Shown here piece after piece: positions 33,559 to 42,934 of a stretch of 64,000 bases of DNA. The translations under genes were made by a program, and so were the position numbers. The notes under the pieces are model-generated. The model was given only the letters and a program-made list of their open reading frames with translations, had not been told where the DNA came from and made no database searches. This DNA comes from Ilex aquifolium (Eukaryota > Streptophyta > Magnoliopsida > Aquifoliales > Aquifoliaceae), in NCBI GenBank assembly GCA_951799425.1, contig OX637409.1, positions 7,696,960-7,760,959 of the forward strand, given 5' to 3'. Every line of letters begins with the position of its first letter. Positions within the stretch are counted from its first letter, which is position 1.

Positions 33559-34110
33559 GGGCTATCCCACATCGGATAGCCTTTGGGTGTGTGTGTGAAT
33601 TATAAGGACCTATGACACTTCTGCTTTTAAGTAGAAGTGTTGTAGTGTTCTCTGGTAAAAAAAAAAAAATTTGTCGGTAGGCGTGCGTTCCAGGGTGGGT
33701 CCCATGTGGGCTCAGCTACATTCCTCTGAGGCCCGACTAAGATCGGGGAGGCCTTTGGGCCTAGGTGGTGATGGGCTGGGGCTATCTCACGTCGAATAGC
33801 CTTTGGGTGTGTGTGTGAGTTATAAGGACCTATAACACTTCTGCTTTTAAGTAGAAGTGTTGTAGTGTTCTCTGGTAAAAAAAAAAAAATTTGCCGGTAG
33901 GCGTGCGTTCCAGGGTGGGTCCCATGTGGGCTCAGCTACATTCCTCTGAGGCCCGACTAAGATCAGGGAGGCCTTTGGGCCTAGGTGGTGATGGGCTGGG
34001 GCTATCTCACGTCGAATAGCCTTTGGGTGTGTGTGTGTGAGTTATAAGGACCTATGACACTTCTGCTTTTAAGTAAAAGTGTTGTAGTGTTCTCTGGTCA
34101 AAAAAAGAAA
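33559..34110 (+). mobile_element. Trimeric SINE-like repeat, 220-bp period, with 16-bp TSD
   Basis: Two and a half copies (starts near 33561, 33781, 34001) of a 220-bp unit, flanked by a perfect duplication AATTCATAAATATGGG (33543-33558 and 34111-34126). Each copy of the first part ends TCTCTGGT plus an A-run, including at the right end, so target-primed retroposition of a multimer is likely. The first unit has ATCCCACATCG (33564-33574), an exact match to the plant snRNA upstream element RTCCCACATCG, with TATAAGG about 26 bases downstream. Confidence 0.75.
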
Positions 34111-34269
34111 AATTCATAAATATGGGAAGAATAAATAAAACAAAGTGATTTTCTATATAATGTCTCCATCAATTCATGACAGAAAGCTTATGAGCAGGAA
34201 ATGAAGATTGGATATCCCATTGGCCAAATGTTTGATCAAAATCTTAAGGTATCAATCTAGAGTCTATGC

Positions 34270-34445
34270 AGACAAGTTTAGACCGATTAGTTTACACAAT
34301 GTTTAATATAAACTAACATTCAAAGTCTTACCTAACAGATTGAAACTTGCTTTGCCTTCTATCATCTCCGAAACACAGGAGACTTTTGTTCTAAGGAGAT
34401 TTATTACGAATAATGTCCTTGTAGTGAATAATTTTTAGGTTCAGT
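34270..34445 (+). pseudogene. LINE reverse transcriptase fragment
   Basis: Plus-strand translation gives FRPISLHNV, KVLPNRLKLALPSIISETQE and RRFITNNVLV in one frame with a stop, the canonical N-terminal RT motif series of plant L1 LINEs. Only about 60 residues survive; no LINE ends seen. Confidence 0.82.
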
Positions 34446-34861
34446 ACTTACCCAAAAAATAATTCTTAACTTCAATGAGAGAGAATTGGAAAAGTTGAGT
34501 TAGAAGAAGAGATAATAATCGATGGAGAGAGAAAAAGAATGGATGGAAAGTTATGTCGGACACAGATAGTGAAAGGTGGAGAAATTAAGTGAGATAAAAA
34601 GTTGTCACGGGTACGGAATTGATTTGATTGAATTACATTTGTTTAATTAAAAAAATTAAAATTCTATTAAATATAAAATATAAGGAAGGAAAGTTTCTCG
34701 AATCACTCCCATCCAATTATTTTGATCTGTTCAAGATTCTTTGAGCTTCATTGTAATCTCTCTACTTAAGTTAATGACTATCATCTACCAGTCTTTGAAC
34801 TGCCCAAGAATCCCTGGTATTTGAATAATATATATAATCACCCTCGTTCTCATTTTGTCGA
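34446..34861. other. Intergenic, nothing recognised
   Basis: AT-rich, no ORF, RNA gene or clear repeat seen. Confidence 0.4.
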
Positions 34862-34869
34862 ATCACCAA

Positions 34870-35660
34870 TAGGGGTGACTCAACCACGTTTGGGGCCTAA
34901 AGCGGCCAATGAGATTTTTTTATTTTCTTAATAATAATTTATAAAATCTATTATTTATATTTTTTGATGAGATTCGAAATTGTTAATTAATTTTTTATTC
35001 GAATTTTTTTAATTTATTTTTTTGATTAATAATATGACTTTTGATCATAAATATGTATAGGAATAAAATTAATTTCTTCATTGATATTTTAATGTTCTTT
35101 TTATTTTTTTTATATGTTCTTTATCGAAATTGTGGTATTAAATGATTGACTTTATTATAAATAAATTCATTGTTATCTTTCTTTTGGAATAATTTACTAT
35201 CTTTGAATTTTATTTATTTATCTATGCAACTTTCACCTAAATTTTTGTTATATTTTATTTATTACGAATAAGAACTTTATCAAAACATTTTTTTAATAAG
35301 AACAAATGGTTTAATTGGTGTTTTGCATTCAAATAAGAAAAAAAAAATTTAAGAAAAATAGAGAATGTGTTTGGTTTAATTTTTTTTTGGAGAAAGAGAT
35401 GGATTTTGTCAGTACTTTTTTTTGTTAATCTTTTTTTTATCCTTTAATAAATGTGATTGTGTGCCGTGGTCTGGACTTTTGAGCCCAAATTTTTCATTTT
35501 TTTGTTGGTTTACTCTTTCAAAAATTATTTTGTTAGGCTATATTGTAGTAAATTTTATTTTTTAACTTATATTACATTATTGATCTTTAAATTTGAGGTC
35601 TTTTTTTATATGTGGGGCCTAAAGTCCACACTTTTGTTTTTACACTATAGGCCGGCCCTG
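34870..35660. mobile_element. hAT-like insertion, non-autonomous
   Basis: 791 bp between ATCACCAA (34862-34869) and CTCACCAA (35661-35668), an 8-bp duplication with one mismatch. Ends are TAGGGGTGACTC and, on the complement, CAGGGCCGGCC. GGGGCCTAAAG occurs near both ends in the same direction. The body is T-rich without a transposase. Confidence 0.65.
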
Positions 35661-35668
35661 CTCACCAA

Positions 35669-35929
35669 ATATTCCTTAGCCAAAAGGTCGAACATACCAA
35701 CAAACAAAGACAAAAGGAGAATTCTTAGCAATAGTTTAGTGATTAAGTTTATTCTCTAGTAAACAAGAGGTCTTAAGTTTGATACTTTCTATATCCCTAG
35801 GGTCTTTCTATGGTACTGAAATAGGTTTTTCGGCTAGTCGTTAATCACTTCACAGTGTGGATACCAGTTACTTGGTGAAGTAGAAATCAAAAGATGGAGT
35901 TGGGTTTGAGTATAGAATCATATAACCTC
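35669..35929. other. Intergenic, possible SINE-like segment
   Basis: TTTAGTGATTAAGTTTATTC followed by GGTCTTAAGTTTGATACTTT (about 35734-35792) has a loose box A/box B look but no clear TSD or tail. Left unclassified. Confidence 0.3.
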
Positions 35930-35934
35930 ATACA

Positions 35935-36328
35935 AAAAATGTGGTAAACTCATCCTCAAAAATTGCAACCTTTCTCAAACTCAAAAATTGTAATCCCACT
36001 CCAAAATGTCATAACCCAATTTAGAAAAGTTATAATTTCACCTCCATAAGGTTATAACTCAATTCACAAAAGTTGTAATTTCACCACCAAAAGGTTGTAA
36101 TCCAATCCAAAAAGCTTATAATGGATTGTAACCTCACCTAAAAACGTGTTAACCGTACCAAAAAAGTAATAACTCTACCACCCAAAATGTTGGAACCTAA
36201 TCCCCAAAAGATTGTAAGTCAAGCCAGACCCAAAAGTTAGAACCCTACCCCAAAAATTGAAACTCAATCTAGAAAAGTTGGAATTCCACCCCTAAAAGTT
36301 AGAACCCCAGCCCAAAAGTTGGAACCCC
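35935..36328 (+). repeat. Degenerate AAAAGTTGTAACCC-type tandem array, left part
   Basis: About 20 imperfect units of 18-21 bp of the form AAAAGTTGTAACCCCACCC, drifting from GTTATAAC variants on the left to GTTGGAACCCC on the right. It breaks off at 36328 where Athila G starts and resumes at 42163. Confidence 0.82.
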
Positions 36329-37410
36329 GACGTCAGGGATTTTCAAAAGCTATCTTTTGTTTACGTATTGTAGCACACATTTTTCTAACTTCTTGATATT
36401 TTGCCGAGAGATGACATTTCTTTCTTTCATTTTTCTCATTTTTCACTTTCTTGGCAAGTTCTTGCCTTTTTGCTTCTGTTTTGTTTCAATTGTTCCAATC
36501 AACTCTTCTTGGATGATAATCTCGAATGCTCCTTTTCCTTTTCCTTTTTCTGTATCATCTTACAAAGAGGATGTAAGAAAATTAGATAGCCAAGGTATGT
36601 CAAGTATGCTTTCCTGTGGATTGGTAATCATATAGGTTTATCAAAGAAAAATTCATACATTGATGGCTCAAACATGGCTAACGAGGGATAAATTTTGTCA
36701 AAGAAAGGTCTAAGGCTCAATATTATATCAAAGATGGCCTAAGATCATTTCTCAAGCATGTGCACATGTATGTGTCGTATACGATGGTTCCTTGTGGGAT
36801 ATGTCAATAGATCACTTTTAAGTGCGTCAATCAAAGCAAGGTTAATGAGATCATTCAAAAATTGAGAGTGAAAAAAATTTACTTGAGTAAACATTGATTG
36901 TCTCTCGAAAGCATTGTTAGGTTCGAAACTCACCCTGGTGTTCTTTGTTATCTCCACTGTGTATGTCGGGTTTTCCAGGGGGTATTGGTTATATACCAAT
37001 TCCATTTTCGAGTCAGATCCTCCTGTACCTTTAAAATAACAAATATCGATGTACATATGACAATTTAAGTATAGAGAGAATACCAATTTTTTCAAGAAAT
37101 GTGATTTTAAGTCTCGGTTGATAAATGGAGGTGTCAAACCGATCATGTGCATATTTACTCTAGCAAGCATTCTTAACATCCACATTTGTTCCATCACCTT
37201 TTAATTTTTATGCTAAATCTTCAAATGCATTAAAACAAATAAAAGTGATAAATGAAACCATTCATTTCAAAATATCATCTTTTAATATCAACGGTTCGAT
37301 TCATTCACAATCACACAAAAACTTACAACTATCAAAGAAGAAATTCATAAAAAGAAGCACTTTAAACAAACATAAAAAAATACAAGAACAAGAACAGAAA
37401 TCCCTCTCTC
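36329..37410 (-). other. Athila G 3' UTR part
   Basis: Matches 13664-14772 of element F. No ORF of note. Confidence 0.8.
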
Positions 37411-38508
37411 TCACTCTCCTCCTTGTGCATCATCTCCTCCATGTCCACCCCTCAGATACCTAAGGATCTCATCCTGCTTAGCTTCAATGCTAAGCATGAC
37501 GTCCAATAAGGAGCGTCGGGTGCTGGTGCTGGTGCTAGGTCCTGCCTCCGGCGGTTGATCTCTTTCTCTCTCCATCTCTTTCTCCATCTCATCAAGCTCC
37601 TCTTGTACCTCATCCACTCCGTGGGCCGGGGGCTCTTCTTGCCTTGCCGCTGGGCCGTCACTATGACTTTGGCTTCTCCGGAAGGAAACCTTGTTCAGTG
37701 GCTCCATTGGCTTTTGGATTTCCATCTCGGGCTTCACCCTTACCCCATGTTCCGTGCACATTTCAGTCACCAAAGTAGCAAAAGGGAGTGCACTCCTCTT
37801 TACATCACACCCCTTCTTCATTTCATTCAGGATGAGAGAGGGGAGGTCGATGCTATGTCCTTTTCCAATGGCATACAAAAGTCGGGCCATGTCGGGTAAA
37901 ATCTCATTCTTTCTTCCTACGGGAGCGAAGTTGGACACCGCAATCAAATTCATCATTTTATATTTGTCGGTGAGCTCCCCTTGCCTCAAAAATCTCCTCC
38001 CTGCCCATGAAAAGTCAGCTACCCCCGTCAATTCCTTTCCCACCACATTCATTGCTATGTCCTTCTTTGGGGGGTAGGTAGGGTTTTGCATTCGAGGTAT
38101 TTCCTCTCTTATTTCAACGATGTATGCTTCATCCACGTCAATGTGGGTACCCCTAACATATGTCCGGATTGCGCCGTTGATGATCTCAGCGTTGGAGTAA
38201 AACTCACGCACCAAGTCAACAACGGCGTCTCCACCATTCCTCAAGTACCAGACCCACTCCCTCCTCTACATTTCTTGCCTTATTCCAATCTTAGCAAAGT
38301 CATCAATTACAACATCTCTCTCACAAACAATTGCATGCTTATGGTAAAAATTTTCATACCTTTCAGCCTTTAAGGCATTGGGAAACCTGGTCCTATCATA
38401 TCTCTTTGTCCTTTGCCTTCCTTCCCTTTCTTCTATCACCTCTTCTACAATGTTTGGATCTTGGTTCACTGGTGGAGCACGCCTGGCAGGGAGTTTCATC
38501 CTTGGCAT
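37411..38508 (-). pseudogene. Athila G envelope-position ORF, one nonsense codon
   Basis: From ATG 38508 (MPRMKLPARRAPP) to 37411, about 365 codons, open except for one TAG near 38266, where copy F has a Glu codon (TEMERRGW). Contains VVDLVREFYSNAEI and TYVRGTHIDVDE as in copy F, then RLLYAIGKGHSIDLPSLILN and an acidic, Glu/Arg-rich tail ending GDDAQGGE. That two decayed copies keep the same 340-365-residue frame supports a real gene of this family. Function unknown; the resemblance to the Transposase_32-type family is from memory. Confidence 0.82.
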
Positions 38509-38723
38509 GGCGTTCGAACGTGGGTTTTGGTTTGAGAGGGTGCTGAAAAGTGCTGGAAACTTAGGGTTCTTGGTCTGGGATTGATGATTTTGATGTGGAG
38601 AGGAGTTAGGGAGGGTCGAATTTGGGTATTCTTGGGGAATGAGGGCGAGTTGAGGTCTGTGGAGTGAAAATGAGTTCTAGGGTTTTGAAAAATTTGGGGA
38701 TTTTGGCTGAAAATGACGAACCA

Positions 38724-39035
38724 GGATTTTATAGCCTGAGTTGTAACGTTCGAACGTTGGTGACGTTCGAACGTGGGTAGAAGGATTTAAACAGACCGTT
38801 CGAACGTGGTATGGCGTTCGAACGTGGTGAGCTCTCAGTACTTTTGTGTTCTGTCAGAAGCCAAAGTACTGTAAGTTCTCTTCGTTTGAACGTTCTATTG
38901 GCGTTCGAACGTTAATCTCGTTCGAACGGTCTATTGGCGTTCGAACGGACTGAGCTCCCAGTACTTTTAAGTTCCAGCAGAAGCTTCATCAGAGGCTGAG
39001 TACTGTAAGCAGCCAACGTTAGAACGTTACCTGGC
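38724..39035 (-). promoter_or_regulatory. Candidate internal promoter of Athila G
   Basis: GGCTATAAAATCC on the minus strand (38724-38736) lies about 10 bases downstream of a run of about seven CGTTCGAACG palindromes (38747-38945), with CCAGTACTTTT motifs between them. The ORF start is at 38508. The palindrome count and order parallel copy F although the sequences have diverged. Confidence 0.6.
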
Positions 39036-39314
39036 GTTCGAACATTGAACCAAAAATTAAAGTTTTTCTCCACTACACTATATACAATCAAAGAAGGCAA
39101 AACACACAAATTTAATTCAAAAAAAACTAAGGCGTCTCAGGATGAACCCCTACCCACGCTTCAGGTTGGTATTTTGGGGCATTCCTTACTCGGCCCATAT
39201 TTTCATTTTAATCAAAAGAATTTATACAAAAAGATTTTTACACTTTTTACAACAAATTCGAACCTTTGGCTTTCACTCCCCCAACAAAAGTACATATTTC
39301 CTACCGAAAATTAT

Positions 39315-39659
39315 TTAATCCGAGTCTCCCTCTGTGTCTGTGTAGAATGGACAACCAGTAACTCTCCCAACTTCCTCTCTCACAAATCGGTTAAGCACAG
39401 TACCGGAATAGCATGGCGTATCAGGGTAATCCTTACTCAGCCCATTTACTATCCAGTCTAATCGATCAAGTGCACGACCGGAAATTGGTTCAGAACACTG
39501 GTTGTACCTTTTTTCGTGAAAGAATCTGCCACACTGTTTACAGGCACCAAGCCTTTTGGCCCGACGGCGTTTAGCAAAGCTGCTTCTGCCACAGAGGGGT
39601 TTCGCTTGTTTTTCTTTGATTTCAGCCTTCCTTACTAATCTTGTTTTTCTCATGATCAT
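39315..39659 (-). CDS. Small basic Cys-containing ORF of Athila G, uninterrupted
   Basis: 114 codons from ATG 39659 (MIMRKTRLVRKAEI); the same frame is open up to about 39738, covering the extra N-terminal part seen in copy F, which there starts with ATG. Contains the basic run KRRRAKRLGACKQCGRFF, a CxxC followed by HEKRYNQC, a middle segment LDRLDWIVNGLSKDYPDTP and the acidic end YTDTEGDSD. Copy F differs mostly at the nucleotide level. It lies between integrase and the promoter-like array. Not recognised; zinc binding is inferred from the Cys/His spacing. Confidence 0.6.
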   Translation of the reverse strand: MIMRKTRLVRKAEIKEKQAKPLCGRSSFAKRRRAKRLGACKQCGRFFHEKRYNQCSEPISGRALDRLDWIVNGLSKDYPDTPCYSGTVLNRFVREEVGRVTGCPFYTDTEGDSD

Positions 39660-40028
39660 AGTATGTACATCAGATGAAAAAGTACGTAGAACTCCCAGGC
39701 TAAACCAAAAAAGATTTACATCAATGATTGCTAAATTTTAAGACTCACTATCTGGTTCTTTAACGTCTGTCAGTCACAAAGACGATTGAAGCTGATTCAT
39801 AAGCATAATCATCAATTTATACAATCAATGTTCAAACATGATCAACAACGACAATAAAAAATTTAAAAAATTTACGAAAATATGAGAAAAAAATGAACTG
39901 ATGAACTGATCATACCCCCCAACCTAAACTGAACATTGTCCCCAATGTTTCGAATTTACCGGTTCATGAAATGTGGAGACGAGGTTGAATGGTCGAGATC
40001 TGTTCACCGCTGAGACCTTTTAAAGGTT

Positions 40029-40045
40029 CCCCGGCAACGGCGCCA
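40029..40045 (-). other. Athila primer-binding site
   Basis: TGGCGCCGTTGCCGGGG on the minus strand, 6 bases from the LTR end. This is the tRNA-Asp-type site typical of Athila/Tat Gypsy elements. Confidence 0.9.
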
Positions 40046-40051
40046 AAAACT

Positions 40052-41987
40052 TGATGCTTGATCCGAAATGTGTACACCCAAGTGCAGGCGGTCAAGCTGT
40101 AGTAATAATCCGGTTTGAGTCCGGAGTCGAATCCACAGGGAACTTTTGTTGATATTTCTGAGGTGAGCAGTGGTAGAGACCGACTGATTGTAACCTTTGA
40201 GATTTGCTGTGAGATATGAGTTTTCCTGGACAGAATATAAGATTCTTTCCAAGAGGATTTTCTTAACAAAATAGGTGCTAAATAAAAAAAGTCACTCTTT
40301 AGTGTAAGGATCTGGACATGTAGTTAGTTATCCGGTTTGTCATAATTGTGCTTGATAACTCAATTAACTCCCGTGTCAACAGCAAGTTAATCGGAAGATA
40401 AAGATGGATTGTGAGAATTAAGACCATGATTTCGATGTCTTTCTAGAAGTTTACAAGAATTGCCTGTACCGAAACTTAACCCGTCTACAAACAAGCAAGT
40501 GTTTCTACAAGACATCCAATCATGATATTAATATTCCATTTTTTAAATGAAGTGCAATAAGGGGGAAGATTGAATGGTAGTCATGAGGATCTAGCCGGGG
40601 TACTTGCCTTGAACTGATGAGTCTTTCTATGCAAGAGTCATCCGTGTCATAGAAAGAGCCCACAATTATACAAAGTACCTTAGCTTTGCTAGATGCAATC
40701 AATCATCCAATAACAAGAAGAAATAAACGTTAAGCATAAAAACATTGCACAAATATGATTCCCGGATAACTTATACATGCCCTTCTCCTCTTGCTAAAGA
40801 GTGAATGAGAAACTACTCACTCTTCATGGCTTGGGTAAAGCTAGAAAAGTGAGTGATGCTCATCCCTCCAAGTAGAGAACTTATAAGATAAATTAACAAC
40901 AAATGCGTAGCCAATCTTTAACAAAGAATGGGTGAATCACGTTCCACCCTTCACGACTTTGGTAAAGCTCTAGAAAAGTGGAAGAGTTTCACTCTTCTAA
41001 GAAAGAAAGAATGGCAAGCAATGGAAGTGAAATGTATGAACAATAAAAGTAAAAGAAAGCTAGTCACATTTGGAGGGTGGCTTCCTCAACCAAGAATTGG
41101 AGGGTTGCTTCCTCAACCAAAAGGTGAGTTATCTCTCTTCTATGCATGAAAAATGAAAGCATAAACATAAGCATAAGCATAAACTACTGTTATAACAAGC
41201 AAGAGATGTTGGAATAAAGCCAAACTAATCTCTAAAATAAAGACTTCATACAAGGAAAATGAGCTAAATCTACAATGAGAGTGAGAGTCTAAGCCTCCAT
41301 CAACTTTCCTACTTCCTACTTGGCTCCCATAACTCTCCAACAAGGGGAGTATTTATAGGCAAGAGGAGGAGACAAGGGGGGGGGGGGGTGAAGGAATAGT
41401 GTTTGCCGCCCAAGTCCAAGTGAACAGTCAACAACTCTGCTTCCAGTCTTTGGATAATGTTCGAACGTGAGTTGGCGTTCGAACGTTCTTTCTGTTTTTG
41501 CACTACGGGCGTTCGAACGTTCTTTCTGTTTTTGCACTAAGGGTGTTCGAACGCCAGATTTGCTCTGACCCTTTCACTCAAGTGGTCTGTTGGTCTTCTG
41601 TGAAATTCAGTTCCAACTCTTTGCAGTAGTCTGGTCTTCCATCAACTCAAGTGCACGTTCGAACGTGAGTTGGCGTTCGAACGTGACACTCAAGTGCTTC
41701 AGAGCTCCAGTCTTCTTTCCTAACTGCAACACGCCTTCTCTTTAGCAGTTGAGTCTGCTACAGTGTAAGGTGGACGTTCGAACGTGAGTTGGCGTTCGAA
41801 CGTTCTGGCTGTGCTCCAAGCTTCTCCAATTTTGGGCTCTAATGTGCTGGTGCTGCATCCAAGTGTGGTACTTGTTGTTCTTGGGTCCTTGTTCAGTTTA
41901 GGGCCTGAAATGACATCACTTAAACTCCATTAAAGTACAATTAGTCTTAAAATGTCATAATAATATGTCAATTTTAAGTACTAATCA
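40052..41987 (-). repeat. Athila G LTR
   Basis: 1936 bp, homologous to 11003-12922. TATA box CCTATAAATAC (minus strand) near 41348-41358, palindrome array at 41458-41805, and a poly(G) run near 41377-41390 absent from copy F. Confidence 0.92.
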
Positions 41988-42163
41988 CACTCCCCAACCT
42001 AAATATTGCTAGTCTCTAGTAATACGAAAAAGAAAAATCTACTCCTAATGCCATTTTCGTAGGTCATCCGGTTGCATTTAGTTTATGCAACAAGCCGTTG
42101 AACCACTAGGTTTACCCTAGCGGACGGGTGTTGTCTCGTGAGGGTTTCCAGTGAAGCTACCCC
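41988..42163 (-). other. Athila 3' internal end next to the G LTR
   Basis: Matches 12923-13096 of element F, including AGGTTGGGGAGTG (minus strand) as polypurine tract, although it lies outside the only LTR of G. This is the evidence for a tandem or circular origin. Confidence 0.85.
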
Positions 42164-42385
42164 AAAAGTTGGAACCCCACCCCCAAAAAGTTGGAACCCA
42201 ATCCTCAAAAGGTTGGAACCCCACCCTAAATATGTAACTAATTTAGAAAAGTTAGAATCCCACTCTCAAAAGTTAGAACCCAATCCAGAAAAATTAGAAC
42301 CCAATCTAGAAAAGTTGGAACCCAATCTAAAAAAGTTGGAATCCCACCCCACAAAAGTTACAACCCAATCCCTAAGGGCTTGTTT
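42164..42385 (+). repeat. AAAAGTTGGAACCC-type array, right part
   Basis: Continues the array interrupted at 36328. Units such as AAAAGTTGGAACCCAATCC repeat with 18-20 bp spacing. Confidence 0.85.
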
Positions 42386-42719
42386 GGATGAATTTTGGGG
42401 ACGGGTTTAGATTGACTTCTCCAAACTCTTCCAAATCCAAACCCTTTTTTGCAAAGATGAGATTCAACATTCAATCCGGTTCATACCTATATTTGGTTTG
42501 CAATACATACATATGTAGGACCCAATGATATATCATAATTATTAACAACTATTTGTCATGTAAATGACTATTTTACCCTTGATCAATCCAATTCATACTC
42601 ATATTAAGGGGTACAATTGTCTTTTGGATCCTTAACTCTTTACCCATCTTCCCAAACCCACCCCCCTTCCTAGGTTTGAGGAAACCCATGATCATGAATT
42701 TAATCTTCGGGCCAACTAC
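42386..42719. mobile_element. Probable short DNA-element insertion in the array
   Basis: Begins near GGGCTTGTTTGGATGAATTT, a start common to plant MITEs, and ends before ACCCCACCAAAAAGTTGG where the array resumes. Ends and TSD are not clear. Confidence 0.35.
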
Positions 42720-42900
42720 CGGTCGGTACCCCACCAAAAAGTTGGAACAAAAATTTTGTAACCCCTATCAAAATAGTTGTAACCCCATTCCAAAAATTTT
42801 AACATAGCCAAATAAGTTATAACCTACCAAAATTGTTGTAAAACAATAAAGAAGCTTGTAACCCAAAAGGTTAAGTAACCAAAACAAGTTGTAAGAATAA
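42720..42900 (+). repeat. AAAAGTTGTAACCC-type array, last part
   Basis: Further degenerate units (GTTGGAAC, GTTGTAACCCC) up to about 42900. Confidence 0.7.
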
Positions 42901-42934
42901 ATTACGACTGACCGTTGAAAATGGCGACCGATCT

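Larger units (their letters stand above)
36329..42163 (-). mobile_element. Athila element G: one LTR flanked on both sides by internal sequence
   Basis: Same family as element F. In minus-strand order: 3' internal end with polypurine tract (42163-41988), one LTR (41987-40052), primer-binding site (40045-40029), then after a deletion of gag-pol the region with the small Cys ORF, promoter-like array and envelope-position ORF, ending at 36329 within the 3' UTR. Relative to F the missing bases are 13097-13663, so G reads as a circle carrying one LTR opened within the 3' UTR. It sits inside the AAAAGTTGGAACCC array. No LTR at the outer ends. Confidence 0.85.

Noticed and set aside
33559..34110. 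Ordinary satellite array
   Set aside because: The perfect 16-bp flanking duplication and A-run end indicate a single insertion event of a multimer.
42138..42410. Open frame with KLEPNPEKLEPN repeats
   Set aside because: Product of the AAAAGTTGGAACCC array; no conserved ends and the unit length varies.
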